Below are positions 12,901-27,900 of a DNA stretch of 64,000 nucleotides, one piece after another. Under the pieces are notes generated by a model. It ran no database searches, was not told where the DNA came from, and saw nothing but the letters and a program-made list of their open reading frames with translations. The first letter of the stretch is position 1; each line of letters opens with the position of its first letter. Both the position numbers and the translations under genes were made by a program. Source of the stretch: Panorpa germanica (Eukaryota > Arthropoda > Insecta > Mecoptera > Panorpidae). The stretch covers positions 9,176,001 through 9,240,000 of the forward strand of contig OY783221.1 in the NCBI GenBank assembly GCA_963678705.1, written 5' to 3'.

Positions 12901-15900
12901 TTGGAACATTGCACCTCTTTCTATACCTTCTGATGACAAAATCGTAAAATCAACCAGACCTGGATTGTTTTCGAATAATGTGCGCAATATGAAATCATTT
13001 GGATGATCATACCTTACATGCAGTGATGTCAAGTTTCTAAATTTGCTTAATTGTTCCATAACTTCAAAATTAATTGGGAAGTCTAGCAAATGAAATCTTT
13101 TCAAGTTCCACTTTTTCATGGCTTGTACTAGATTAACTGTATTAAATTCACTCAACCGAAGAATTAAAACCTCAAGAGATCTTGGTAATTTTAGGAAACA
13201 AGATCCTTTGTTATCTGAAGATTCTCCAGTGCATGTTAGATACAGTTCCTTAAGTCTTGGAATGTTTTTAAATGCTTCTCCTAGACCAGAGTTGTATAAT
13301 ATTTCACATTCAAGAGAAAGTGACCTTAGAAAATGAAATTTGCTCAACTTAGTAATGTAATGATTGTATAGACGAGATCCTGTTATATTCAGAACTTTTA
13401 TTCGTGGATTAAGACTTTCAATTATTTGTAAAATGTTATAAAATTTAAGTCCAAATCTTTTTTTGGTTAAGGTGAAAGTTTTTAATTTTATGCACCTTTT
13501 TAATACTCTGCATAGAGCAGAGGGGCGTTCATATTCTGTTTCATCAACATTAATCACGTGATGGGTGTTCCAATGGTTACTAACTGCTTCATGCTGTTCG
13601 GGAAAACAATACCCGAAGTTGATGATGTCAATGTCATCTAAATTCTTCAGTATCTGCGCCGCAGCATACGTGTTTATATCCTTCATCGACTTGGCGACTG
13701 TAAAATAGAAACAAATATATTAATAACTTTTCCATTAACCTAATAAAAATTAATCTAATAGTATTTTCCGCCGTCTTATAAATTATTTTATTTGCATTTA
13801 TTTCCTGTGCGGATGTAGAATTGCTGTGTTCATCAACCATCTATATTTTTTTATGAAAGTTGTAACTTTGAAGCTGTTTATACATATACAGACTTTTATC
13901 AAAAAACTATGCTATTCAAAAATACATTAAAACTTAGATTTTGATACAGATCTAAAAATCTAACCTCTAAAAATGTATAAAAATATTATTTATTTACAAA
14001 GCAAGGATATATTTATCACAGCTGTTCGTACGATACAAATCACTTTGAATAAATAATGATAATAATGAACCTTTTTCAATAACAATAACAATAAAAATAT
14101 ACAAATAACATTAATTCTTAAATAAAAATAAATTCTAACCTAAAATTAAACTGTTTAAATTATTTGCCTGTTAAATGTCGAATTATTATTCATCTTTTCT
14201 AATTATATAATATTGGTATATAATATATGTTAAACATGAGTTTAATTACATTTATGAAAACACATGTCATACTAAATTACGATTAAATAAAATTCAGGTT
14301 AGAATTAATATAACTTACCTCGTTTCATCTTTTAAATCTCGATAAATGTGTTTTAAAATCTACTATATACAGTTGCTTCTAACCACTTCTAACACTCAAC
14401 ATCACTCAAAGTAATTCAAAACTGAAATAATAAATTTTCCAAGTGTAGTCACTAGACCAAATTTTCTAACTTGTTAATCAGTTAACTTCTGGTTTAACTT
14501 TCAAAATTGTTCAAAACAGAGAAAAAAATTATCAGTAGATTTTATCAGTAGCTTTCGTAAATTTTTGTCAATGTCTACATCTGGCAATACTGTTACTTTA
14601 ACTACAATTGAAACATACCCAGCGTATTTGATACATATAGCAAATTTTTGAATTTTTTTTAGTATAAATTTTTTATTTTCTTTGTAAATGGCAAGTATTT
14701 AAGTAGGTAAAGGGTAGGTTCAATCCCATTATAAAATAGTTTATACCTGGTTAGCTTAGTTACCCGATACCTGGTGTTAGGGATTGTCAAAATATTTTTG
14801 AAATTATTTTTAGACTTTTGCCAACACCCGCCATAACAAATAATTAAATAAAAACAGCATTTTTAGCACCTTTTCAACAGTCCCAGGTAAACCCGTATTG
14901 TATTCGCAAGTTACCAAACCTAATAATAAGTTCAATAATCATTTAATTATTTGGTCAATGGTCATGTATAATATTTGGTCAAATTCCACATTCCGTGTAA
15001 GTATGTGTAGTAAACATTTGGTGAAGCACTCCCTTTTTGTGACGTTTCTATCACTATTTCACTTCAATTATAGTTCGCTTCAACTTTATCTTCATTTGTA
15101 TTCCGACAGGTGGAGTGGTTCCGTCATCTGTAGCCGATAAAACAGACATTTCATATGAACGATTGTGAGAAACTGAACTATAAATGAACTCTTTCATGAC
15201 AAAAAAAATCATACGCATCTCCAATATGATGTCAAAGTGACTCCAAAATGATTACTGTGTATTCTAAAAACCTAAAATCAAATGAATAAAAAAGACTTCC
15301 CAGTAAACAATTTGGTGAAGTGTTCTATTTAGTGACGTTTCTATCCCTATTTCACTTCAATTAACGCATTAACTTTATCTTCATTTGTATTCAAACAGGT
15401 GGAGTAATTTCGCTATTTGTAGCCCATAAAGTAGACATTTTATATGAAAGACTGTGAGAAACTGAACTGTAAATAAACTCTTTCATGACAAAAAAATCAT
15501 GACGCATCTTCAATATGATACAAAGTGACTCCAAAATGATTAGTGGGTTCCTAACATTTTGTACTTCTAATGTGCAAAGGAATATATTTAATTTTTAAAA
15601 AGCAGTAAAATCGGTCACAAAACTTTATGTAATAGGTAAAATCGGTTAATGGCCCAGTCATTTAAGCTTAAATTAGGTAAGAATCTCGGAATTCGAGATA
15701 CCCAGCTGTAAGTCTGTAAATACTTGTATATTGACACCCTAAAAGTTGTCTCAAAACCTACATATGGTAGGGTGTGCGCAACTATTAAATTTCAAGGTCA
15801 AAGGTCACAAAAATCGGTTTTTTGCGCTTTTTTTTGTAAATATCTCATTTCCTATGGGTTTTTTGCTATTTTTATTTATTATCAATATTGTAGAATACAA

Positions 15901-18900
15901 AATTCTCTACAAATTTTGTTTAAAAAATTTTTATATCGTTGCGTGTGTCGAGATGGGTACTTTAAACCTGGTGAACCTCCTACATGGAATGGATTCTCTG
16001 GGGAACTTGTTGAAAACGACCCCATTGGCGATCACAGGTAGGAATATTTGCTGATTAATAGTAATTAAATATAGAAATTTATAGTACATACAAATTAGAA
16101 AAAATATTTCTCTTTTAACTAAAAATAATATTTCTTAAAAAAACAAAATGAAAATATTTAAGCTATCCTAAATTATAATTGAAAAGGAGATCTCCAATCC
16201 TTATACTTCAATTATTAAAATGTATAATTCACTTTGCTTTGGTTTATTAAGTCATGTTATTTTCTTTACAATACTTTATTTTACCGGAAACATTTTTCGC
16301 CTAATAAGAAATTAAAAAACATAGAATTCTTATAAGATACTTTAGATTTACATTATTTTATTACCCGCAAGAAAATACTATTTAGGAACAATTCGTTTAG
16401 AAATAAGTGTGTTTAGTATCACATACCAAAACACATTTAAATAAAATTTCCTATAATAATAATTTAATTATTTATCATTTTCATGTATTCGTTATTACAC
16501 TAATTTTAACAAAGTAAAAAAAAATCAAAAGTGTTAAAAATAATAATTTTTTTGTATGAAGGTCCCGCAGTTTGTATCGAGCCCCACGTTTTTTTGGGTT
16601 TGGATCTTAGGGAAATGTTAATCTTAATGGGCTTGTGTCCTCATTGTTTAGTGGTTGATTTTTCAATTGTTGATTGAAATTGATGTTAATAAATGTGTAT
16701 TGGGGTTTCTATCTTATTAAATATCTAAATGTTGACGGACATATAGCAATTAAAAATTTGAATTGTAATTTTAGCGCTACAAATGGTCGGCCATATTTGT
16801 ATGACGTGAAATGCATTTTAACGTCAGTTATTTGTTGAGTAGGTCAGTAGTGTGGTAATGTTTTGTAGCTGTTGGTAGTCGAAATAATCAAGTTAACTCA
16901 AATAATAATAAGTTTTTATTTTATTTAACCCTGCTAAGGTAGACATAATATTGGAATTTTATTATTCCTTGAAATATATAAATACATATAGCAGAGATTT
17001 ATGAGCTGTAATGTTGGCAGCGATTGTGATGTCACATGCATTTGGAATATGTACAACGTTGAAACCCTTTAATAATTAAAGAGACAAAATGACTTTTTTA
17101 ATTGTTAATATCTCTTAACATATAAGGAGTTATTAATAAATAATTGAACATTTGAGGTTCTAGTAACCCACTTTATCAATATATAGTACACTTTTATAGA
17201 AATTAAGACATAGGACACAAGCCTATTGTACAATTTATCAATATCAGCTCCTCACTTAGTATGGGTACTTTCTCCGGGCGGGCAATTCATGGAGGCTTCA
17301 AATTCATACATTTGTATTTATTTTTGGAGAAATGACTCTTTTTTTAGTTCTCACGGATTGTCAAGAACAAATAACCTACCCTGTTCATATTTCAAAAATT
17401 TCCAAGACACCGATTCTGAAAGCGGCACTTGGCCCCAGTGTCAAGTTTTTGCACCGGTTCAAAAAAATCGATCGCGTACTTTGTAAAAGAATAAACTATG
17501 CACTTCACCCCTAAACCGTGCAAAATTATTTTTAAACAAATAAAGTTTACGGTTTATTTAATATTTATACATACTTTCCACATTACTGTTTTCCTTCTGA
17601 GGAAATAAAGGTATAATAATATGAAGAGAATACTGAGAGATGAATTTCAAACGAACCTTTCATATGCACTTTATATTTTTCTTATAAATTTTTATGCTGT
17701 TTCAAGAATCAGTTTTCCTCGAATATAAATATAAACACAAGTATTTTCCATTATTTTTCCTTTTTGGAGTTGTGAAATAGAGTGCACTTGCGGTGAAATT
17801 CACGCTATGATATGTACTTGATACACCACCCACCCCTATTTATACAGCAGATCAACCGAACAGTAAATTGCAGTGTTTTCGTAATTTAATTATTTTAACT
17901 CGTACTTTGGTTTACCACTGCTGCATTAACTACGTTTTCAGAGTCTAGCTTTACAGTCAATATTTGATATAACTGCAATGCATATAGGTACACCACAAAT
18001 ACACGTTGGGGGGTGTTTCATCTGCCAGATGCGAGTAACCTTTTTATTCTTAAAAGAAAGTACTTTAATTAAAATAGAATACATTGAATACGTTGTTAAC
18101 GTATCATGGCTTATACTGGTGCAAATGTATGTAAATTGAATTTTACTTATTTTTTTAGATTTTTGCAACATGAAAACCTTTAACGACACAGTAGGAGAAA
18201 GCATTGATGCTTGACACTGACTGCTGTGTCGTCGGCTTTACTCCTTCTTGTAACAAATCATATTTCTTTCAAATAAGGATACACTATCTTGTTATTGTTT
18301 AGAATACATTTAATTAATATTAGAAGGATCAAACTATCCAGCGTTGGAAGCCTGTGAATCTTACTCGCAGTAATGGATGGTGTGGCAATTGTATTCTTTC
18401 CCACTGCAAAACAAAATTAATAATTATAGATAACGTTAACATAAGTAAATACATGGAATGGCGCAATAAATACTATAGTACATACCGTCTCATACTTATG
18501 GAATACATGCTGTGGCTTGAAAATAATATTTAAAATATCTTTCCTGTCTGTTTGTTGACTTAAGATATCGATTGTTTTAAGCAGAAATTGATATACGTTG
18601 AAATCAGCTAAGGCAGCTACGCTAGTTTCCAGTAGCTATAAACAAAAATATTGTGGTATTGAAAAACTGATCTGATGATTATTAAAACTTGAAGTCATAT
18701 ACTAATAATCAGTAGATTGGGAGTTAATCTCTTCACTCTTTCTGTTTAGTAAATAAAGTTATTAATACGTATATTTAAATTTTGTTACTTACTTTTAATG
18801 ATTTACAATGCTCGATCAATATCAGCGCAAATGTGTCAATATGGGTCCTGCAGTGTTTAAATTTAACAGTTTCCAAAGTGGCGCATGTACTTAAAATTCT

Positions 18901-21900
18901 CATACATTGACTGTTAAAAAGATCCTTGCCAAATTGAATTGTATTTAATTTTGGCAGCCTAACAATATATTCCATTCCTTGTTCGTTGAGATTGAACGTC
19001 TTAATCAAATTCAATTCTTCTATTTTCAGACAACGTTGTGATATCACTTGCAATATGTTGTTTATGTTTGTATTCTCATTAGTACATAAAGAAAAAGTTT
19101 TCAATTTGTCTAATTCTCCTAGTGCTTCAAAATGCATCGCTTCATTATTCATAATTAGTGATAGGTGGTGCAAGTTAGGAGCCACTTGTACTAAATTTGT
19201 GACAAAATTAGCATCATATTGTTGTTCATCTTCTGTGTTGTAAAAAGGTCGTCGAAGTGTGAAGGTAGTTAGATCCAATCTTTCCAACCGCGTTAGTAAA
19301 TTGGTTTGACTAAATTTTACATTTGTTGAAAGGTTAAGTGAATTCAAGGACAATGGCAAATATTGGAACATTGCACCTCTTTCTATACCTTCTGATGACA
19401 AAATCGTAAAATCAACCAGACCTGGATTGTTTTCGAATAATGTGCGCAATATGAAATCATTTGGATGATCATACCTTACATGCAGTGATGTCAAGTTTCT
19501 AAATTTGCTTAATTGTTCCATAACTTCAAAATTAATTGGGAAGTCTAGCAAATGAAATCTTTTCAAGTTCCACTTTTTCATGGCTTGTACTAGATTAACT
19601 GTATTAAATTCACTCAACCGAAGAATTAAAACCTCAAGAGATCTTGGTAATTTTAGGAAACAAGATCCTTTGTTATCTGAAGATTCTCCAGTGCATGTTA
19701 GATACAGTTCCTTAAGTCTTGGAATGTTTTTAAATGCTTCTCCTAGACCAGAGTTGTATAATATTTCACATTCAAGAGAAAGTGACCTTAGAAAATGAAA
19801 TTTGCTCAACTTAGTAATGTAATGATTGTATAGACGAGATCCTGTTATATTCAGAACTTTTATTCGTGGATTAAGACTTTCAATTATTTGTAAAATGTTA
19901 TAAAATTTAAGTCCAAATCTTTTTTTGGTTAAGGTGAAAGTTTTTAATTTTATGCACCTTTTTAATACTCTGCATAGAGCAGAGGGGCGTTCATATTCTG
20001 TTTCATCAACATTAATCACGTGATGGGTGTTCCAATGGTTACTAACTGCTTCATGCTGTTCGGGAAAACAATACCCGAAGTTGATGATGTCAATGTCATC
20101 TAAATTCTTCAGTATCTGCGCCGCAGCATACGTGTTTATATCCTTCATCGACTTGGCGACTGTAAAATAGAAACAAATATATTAATAACTTTTCCATTAA
20201 CCTAATAAAAATTAATCTAATAGTATTTTCCGCCGTCTTATAAATTATTTTATTTGCATTTATTTCCTGTGCGGATGTAGAATTGCTGTGTTCATCAACC
20301 ATCTATATTTTTTTATGAAAGTTGTAACTTTGAAGCTGTTTATACATATACAGACTTTTATCAAAAAACTATGCTATTCAAAAATACATTAAAACTTAGA
20401 TTTTGATACAGATCTAAAAATCTAACCTCTAAAAATGTATAAAAATATTATTTATTTACAAAGCAAGGATATATTTATCACAGCTGTTCGTACGATACAA
20501 ATCACTTTGAATAAATAATGATAATAATGAACCTTTTTCAATAACAATAACAATAAAAATATACAAATAACATTAATTCTTAAATAAAAATAAATTCTAA
20601 CCTAAAATTAAACTGTTTAAATTATTTGCCTGTTAAATGTCGAATTATTATTCATCTTTTCTAATTATATAATATTGGTATATAATATATGTTAAACATG
20701 AGTTTAATTACATTTATGAAAACACATGTCATACTAAATTACGATTAAATAAAATTCAGGTTAGAATTAATATAACTTACCTCGTTTCATCTTTTAAATC
20801 TCGATAAATGTGTTTTAAAATCTACTATATACAGTTGCTTCTAACCACTTCTAACACTCAACATCACTCAAAGTAATTCAAAACTGAAATAATAAATTTT
20901 CCAAGTGTAGTCACTAGACCAAATTTTCTAACTTGTTATTCAGTTAACTTCTGCTTTAACTTTCAAAATTGTTCAAAACAGAGAAAAGAATTATCAGTAG
21001 ATTTTATCAGTAGCTTTCGTAAATTATTGTCAATCTCTACATCTGGCAATACTGTTACTTTAACTACAAACGAAACATACCTAGCGTATTTGATACATAT
21101 AGCAAATTTTTGAATTTTTTTAGTATAATTTTTTTTATTTTCTTTGTAAATGGCAAGTATTTAAGTAGGTAAAGGGTAGGTTCAATCCCATTATAAAAAT
21201 AGTTTATACCTGGTTAGCTTAGTTACCCGATACCTGGTGTTAGGGATTGTCAAAATATTTTTGAAATTATTTTTAGACTTTTGCCAACACCCGCCATAAC
21301 AAATAATTAAATAAAAACAGCATTTTTTAGCACCTTTTCAACAGTCCCAGGCAAACCCGTATAAAGGTAAAATTGTCCAAAATATGTATTTTTGAATTCG
21401 CAAGTTACCAAACCTAATAATAAGTTCAATAATCATTTAATTATTTGGTCAATGGTCATGTATAATATTTGGTCAAATACTGTATTCCGTGTAAATATGT
21501 GTAGTAAACATTTGGTGAAGCACTCCCTTTTTGTGACGTTGCTATCACTATTTCACTTCAATTATAGTTCGCTACAACTTTATCTTCATTTGTATTCCGA
21601 CAGGTGGAGTGGTTCCGTCATCTGTAGCCGATAAAACAGACACTTCATATGAACGATTGTGAGAAACTGAACTATAAATGAACTCTTTCATGACAAAAAA
21701 AATCATACGCATCTCCAATATGATGTCAAAGTGACTCCAAAATGATTACTGGGTATTCTAAAAACCTAAAATCAAATGAATAAAAAAGACTTCCCAGTAA
21801 ACAATTTGGTGAAGTGTCCTATTTAGTGACGTTTCTATCCCTATTTCACTTCAATTAACGCATTAACTTTATCGTCATTTGTATTCAGACAGGTAGAGAA

Positions 21901-24900
21901 TTTTCGCTATTTGTAGCCCATAAAGTAGACATTTTATATGAAAGACTGTGAGAAACTGAACTGTAAATAAACTCTTTCATGACAAAAAAATCATGACGCA
22001 TCTTCAATATGATACAAAGTGACTCCAAAATGATTAGTGGGTTCCTAACATTTTGTACTTCTAATGTGCAAAGGAATATATTTAATTTTTAAAAAGCAGT
22101 AAAATCGGTCACAAAACTTTATGTAATAGGTAAAATCGGTTAATGGCCCAGTCATTAAGCTTAAATTAGGTAAGAATCTCGGAATTCGAGATACCCAGCT
22201 GTAAGTCTGTAAATACTTGTATATTGACGCCCTAAAAGTTGTCTCAAAACCTACATATGGTAGGGTGTGCGCAACTATTAAATTTCAAGGTCAAAGGTCA
22301 CAAAAATCGGTTTTTTGCGCTTTTTTTTGTAAATATCTCATTTCCTATGGGTTTTTTGCTATTTTTATTTATTATCAATATTGTAGAATACAAAATTCTC
22401 TACAAATTTTGTTTAAAAAATTTTTATATCGTTGCGTGTGTCGAGATGGGTACTTTAAACCTGGTGAACCTCCTACATGGAATGGATTCTCTGGGGAACT
22501 TGTTGAAAACGACCCCATTGGCGATCACAGGTAGGAATATTTGCTGATTAATAGTAATTAAATATAGAAATTTATAGTACATACAAATTAGAAAAATATT
22601 TCTCTTTTAACTAAAAATAATATTTCTTAAAAAAACAAAATGAAAATATTTAAGCTATCCTAAATTATAATTGAAAAGGAGATCTCCAATCCTTATACTT
22701 CAATTATTAAAATGTATAATTCACTTTGCTTTGGTTTATTAAGTCATGATATTTTCTTTACAATACTTTATTTTGCCGGAAACATTTTTCGCCTAATAAT
22801 AAATTAAAAAACATAGAATTCTTATAAGATACTTTAGATTTACATTATTTTATTACCCGCAAGAAAATACTATTTAGGAACAATTCGTTTAGAAATAAGT
22901 TTGTTTAGTATCACATACCAAAACACATTTAAATAAAATTTCCTATAATAATAATTTAATTATTTATCATTTTCATGTATTCGTTATTACACTAATTTTA
23001 ACAAAGTAAAAAAAATCAAAAATGTTAAAAATAATCATTTTTTTGTATGAAGGTCCCGCAGTTTGTATCGAGCCCCACGTTTTTTTGGGTTTGAATCTTA
23101 GGGAAATGTTAATCTTAATGGGCTTGTGTCCTCATTTTTTAGTGGTTGATTTTTCAATTGTTGATTGAAATTGATGTTAATAAATGTGTATTAGCGTATC
23201 TATTTTATTAAATATCTAAATGTTGACGGACATATAGCAATTAAAAATTTGAATTGTAGTTTTAGCGCTACAAATGGTCGGCCATATTTGTATGACGTGA
23301 AATGCATTTTAACGTCAGTTATTTGTTGAGTAGGTCAGTGCTGTGGTAATGTTCTGTAGCTGTTGGTAGTGAAATAATCAAGTCAAGTCAAAGAATAATA
23401 AGTTTTTATTTTATTTAACCCTGCTAAGGTAGACATAATATTGGAATTTTATTATTCCTTGAAATATATAAATACATATAGCAGAGATTTATGAGCTGTA
23501 ATGTTGGCAGCGATTGTGATGTCACATGCATTTGGAATATGTACAACGTTGAATCCCTTTAATAATTAAAGAGACAAAATGACTTTTTTAATTGTTAATA
23601 TCTCTTAACATATAAGGAGTTATTAAAAAATAATTGAACATTTGAGGTTCTAGTAACCCACTGTATCAATATATAGTACAGTTTTATAGAAATTAAGACA
23701 TAGGACACAAGCCTATTGTACAATTTATCAATATCAGCTCCTCACTTAGTATGGGTACTTTCTCCGGGCGGGCAATTCATGGAGGCTTCAAATTCATACA
23801 TTTGTATTTATTTTTGGAGAAATGACTCTTTTTTTGGTTCTCACGGATTGTCAAGAACAAATAACCTACCCTGTTCATATTTCAAAAATTTCCAGTATTG
23901 AAGTGTCAAGTTTTTGCATCGGTTCAAAAAAATCGTAGATCGCGTACTTTGTAAAAGAATAAACTATGCACTTCACCCCTAAACCGTGCAAAATTATTTT
24001 TAAACAAATAAAGTTTACGGTTTATTTAATATTTATACATACTTTCCACATTACTGTTTTCCTTCTGAGGAAATAAAGGTATGATAATATAAAGAGAATA
24101 CTGAGAGATGAATTTCAAACGAACCTTTCATATGCACTTTATATTTTTCTTATAAATTTTTATGCTGTTTCAAGAATCAGTTTTTCTCGAATATAAATAT
24201 AAACACAAGCATTTTCCATTATTTTTCTTTTTGGAGTTGTGAAATAGAGTGCACTTGCGGTGAAATTCACGCTATGATATGTACTTGATACACCACCCAC
24301 CCCTATTTATACAGCAGATCAACCGAACAGTAAATTGCAGTGTTTTCGTAATTTAATTATTTTAACTCGTACTTTGGTTTACCACTGCTGCATTAACTAC
24401 GTTTTCAGAGTCTAGCTTTACAGTCAATATTTGATATAACTGCAATGCATATAGGTACACCACAAACACACGTTGGGGGTGTTTCATCTGCCAGATGCGA
24501 GGAACCTTTTTATTCTTAAAAGAAAGTGCTTACTTTAATTAAAATAAAATACATTGAATACGTTGTTAACGTACCATGGCTTATACTGGTCCAAATGTAT
24601 GTAAATTGAATTTTACTTATTTTTTTAGATTTTTGCAACATGAAAACCTTTAACGACACAGTAGGAGAAAGCATTGATGCTTCACACTGACTGCTGTGTC
24701 GTCGGCTTTACTCCTTCTTGTAACAAATCATATTTCTTTCAAATAAGGATACACTATCTTGTTATTTTTTAGAATACATTTAATTAATATTAGAAGAATC
24801 AAACTATCCAGCGTTGGAAGCCTGTGAATCTTACTCGCAGTAATGGATGGTGTGGCAATTGTATTCTTTCCCACTGCAAAACAAAATTAATAATTATAGA

Positions 24901-27900
24901 TAACGTTAACATAAGTAAATACATGGAATGGCGCAATAAATACTATAGTACATACCGTCTCATACTTATGGAATACATGCTGTGGCTTGAAAATAATATT
25001 TAAAATATCTTTCCTGTCTGTTTGTTGACTTAAGATATCGATTGTTTTAAGCAGAAATTGATCTACGTTGAAATCAGCTAAGGCAGCTACGCTAGTTTCC
25101 AGTAGCTATAAACAAAAATATTGTGGTATTGAAAAACTGATCTGATGATTATTAAAACTTGAAGTCATATACTAATAATCAGTAGATTGGGAGTTAATCT
25201 CTTCACTCTTTCTGTTTAGTAAATAAAGTTATTAATACGTATATTTAAATTTTGTTACTTACTTTTAATGATTTACAATGCTCGATCAATATCAGCGCAA
25301 ATGTGTCAATATGGGTCCTGCAGTGTTTAAATTTAACAGTTTCCAAAGTGGCGCATGTACTTAAAATTCTCATACATTGACTGTTAAAAAGATCCTTGCC
25401 AAATTGAATTGTATTTAATTTTGGCAGCCTAACAATATATTCCATTCCTTGTTCGTTGAGATTGAACGTCTTAATCAAATTCAATTCTTCTATTTTCAGA
25501 CAACGTTGTGATATCACTTGCAATATGTTGTTTATGTTTGTATTCTCATTAGTGCATAAAGAAAAAGTTTTCAATTTGTCTAATTCTCCTAGTGCTTCAA
25601 AATGCATCGCTTCATTATTCATAATTAGTGATAGGTGGTGCAAGTTAGGAGCCACTTGTACTAAATTTGTGACAAAATTAGCATCATATTGTTGTTCATC
25701 TTCTGTGTTGTAAAAAGGTCGTCGAAGTGTGAAGGTAGTTAGATCCAATCTTTTCAACCGCGTTAGTAAATTGGTTTGGCTAAATTTTACATTTGTTGAA
25801 AGGTTAAGTGAATTCAAGGACAATGGCAAATATTGGAACATTGCACCTCTTTCTATACCTTCTGATGACAAAATCGTAAAATCAACCAGACCTGGATTGT
25901 TTTCGAATAATGTGCGCAATATGAAATCATTTGGATGATCATACCTTACATGCAGTGATGTCAAGTTTCTAAATTTGCTTAATTGTTCCATAACTTCAAA
26001 ATTAATTGGGAAGTCTAGCAAATGAAATCTTTTCAAGTTCCACTTTTTCATGGCTTGTACTAGATTAACTGTATTAAATTCACTCAACCGAAGAATTAAA
26101 ACCTCAAGAGATCTTGGTAATTTTAGGAAACAAGATCCTTTGTTATTTGAAGGTCCTCCAGTGCATGTTAGATACAGTTCCTTAAGTCTTGGAATGTTTT
26201 TAAATGCTTCTCCTAGACCAGAGTTGTATAATATTTCACATTCAAGAGAAAGTGACCTTAGAAAATGAAATTTGCTCAACTTAGTAATGTAATGAATGTA
26301 TAGACAAGATCCTGTTATATTCAGAACTTTTATTCGTGGATTAAGACTTTCAATTATTTGTAAAATGTTATAAAATTTAAGTCCAAATCTTTTTTTGGTT
26401 AAGGTGAAAGTTTTTAATTTTATGCACCTTTTTAATACTTTGCATAGAGCAGAGGGGCGTTCATATTCTGTTTCATCAACATTAATCACGTGATGGGTGT
26501 TCCAATGGTTACTAACTGCTTCATGCTGTTCGGGAAAACAATACCCGAAGTTGATGATGTCAATGTCATCTAAATTCTTCAGTATCTGCGACGCAGCATA
26601 CGTGTTTATATCCTTCATCGACTTGGCGACTGTAAAATAGAAACAAATATATTAATAACTTTTCCATTAACCTAATAAAAATTAATCTAATAGTATTTTC
26701 GGCCGTCTTATAAATTATTTTATTTGCATTTATTTCCTGTGCGGATGTAGAATTGCTGTGTTCATCAACCATCTATATTTTTTTATGAAAGTTGTAACTT
26801 TGAAGCTGTTTATACATATACAGACTTTTATCAAAAAACTAGGTAATTATTGGATGCGACTATACACTTTTGTTTTTAGAAAAGGCGGTTTTTTTATACC
26901 AAAACCGCCTTTTCTTATAACAAAAAAAAATTTCTCACTCTAAATACTTAATCTTACATGTTTCTAATTTAGTAATTATATATAAGTTACATGTATTTAA
27001 AGATTGTAGAATGTTTCTCATTCTAAATACCTAATTTTACTTTTCATAGAACATTTGGTTTGAATCTAAATAAGCCAGTATTAAGCAAGAAATCTGTCAA
27101 TTGATACACATAACAGTGGTGACATAACCTCAATTTTGAAATTTCAACTTTAACCCTCAATATCTCCTATTTATTAATTAAAAGTGGTAAAATAATTATT
27201 ACGTAGTGATTTTGACATGTTTTGAGAATACAATAAGCATAATAAAACATATAAAAATGCAGTAGTTTTTTTACAAAGTGAAAAACAAAAGTGTATAGTC
27301 GCATCCAATAATTACCAAAAATATTTATTATTTACAAAGCAAGGATATATTTATCCCATGCATTTGACATTACTTTAATAACAGCTGTTCGTACCATACA
27401 AATCACTTTGAATAAATATATTTAGTAATTGTTTTACATAATATACCTTTTTCAATAACAATAACAATAAAAATATACAAATAACATTAATTCTTAAATA
27501 AAAATAAATTCTAACCTAAAAGTAAACTGTTTAAATTATTTACCTGTTAAATGTCTAACGAATTATTATTCATCTTTTCTAATTATATAATATTGGTATA
27601 TAATATATGTTGAACATGAGTTTAATTACATTTATGAAAACACATGTCATACTAAATTACGATTAAATAAAATTCAGGTTAGAATTAATATAACTTACCT
27701 CGTTTCATCTTTTAAATCTCGATAAATGTGTTTTAAAATCTACTATATACAGTTGCTTCTAACCACTTCTAACACTCAACATCACTCAAAGTAATTCAAA
27801 ACTGAAATAATAAATTTTCCAAGTGTAGTCACTAGACCAAATTTTCTAACTTGTTAATCAGTTAACTTCTGGTTTAACTTTCAAAATTGTTCAAAACAGA

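Larger units (their letters stand above)
10380..15933. repeat. Tandem duplication unit 1 (about 5.55 kb)
   Basis: The first of three head-to-tail units. It runs from inside receptor exon 5 through an F-box/LRR gene to the junction where the exon 5 fragment restarts. Compared with units 2 and 3 it lacks the sequence matching about 16174-16625 and 16824-17697, has a truncated MITE-A (10623-10819), and carries 418 extra bases (11111-11528) between two GTAC tetranucleotides. Confidence 0.85.
15934..22426. repeat. Tandem duplication unit 2 (about 6.5 kb)
   Basis: This is the most complete unit. In order it holds the exon 5 fragment, intron DNA, a full MITE-A, the SINE fragment, the F-box/LRR gene and two MITE-B copies. 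Its borders are defined by the restart of the exon 5 fragment at 15934 and 22427. Confidence 0.9.

Noticed and set aside
12524-13336. Plus-strand open frames inside the F-box/LRR main exon (also in copies 2 and 3)
   Set aside because: They are shadows of the long minus-strand coding frame.
15724-16054. Open frames of 102-105 codons spanning the exon 5 fragment (also at 22217-22547)
   Set aside because: They are read-through of AT-rich junction DNA into the duplicated exon fragment. The best upstream acceptor leads to a stop in the required phase, so I do not call an alternative exon.
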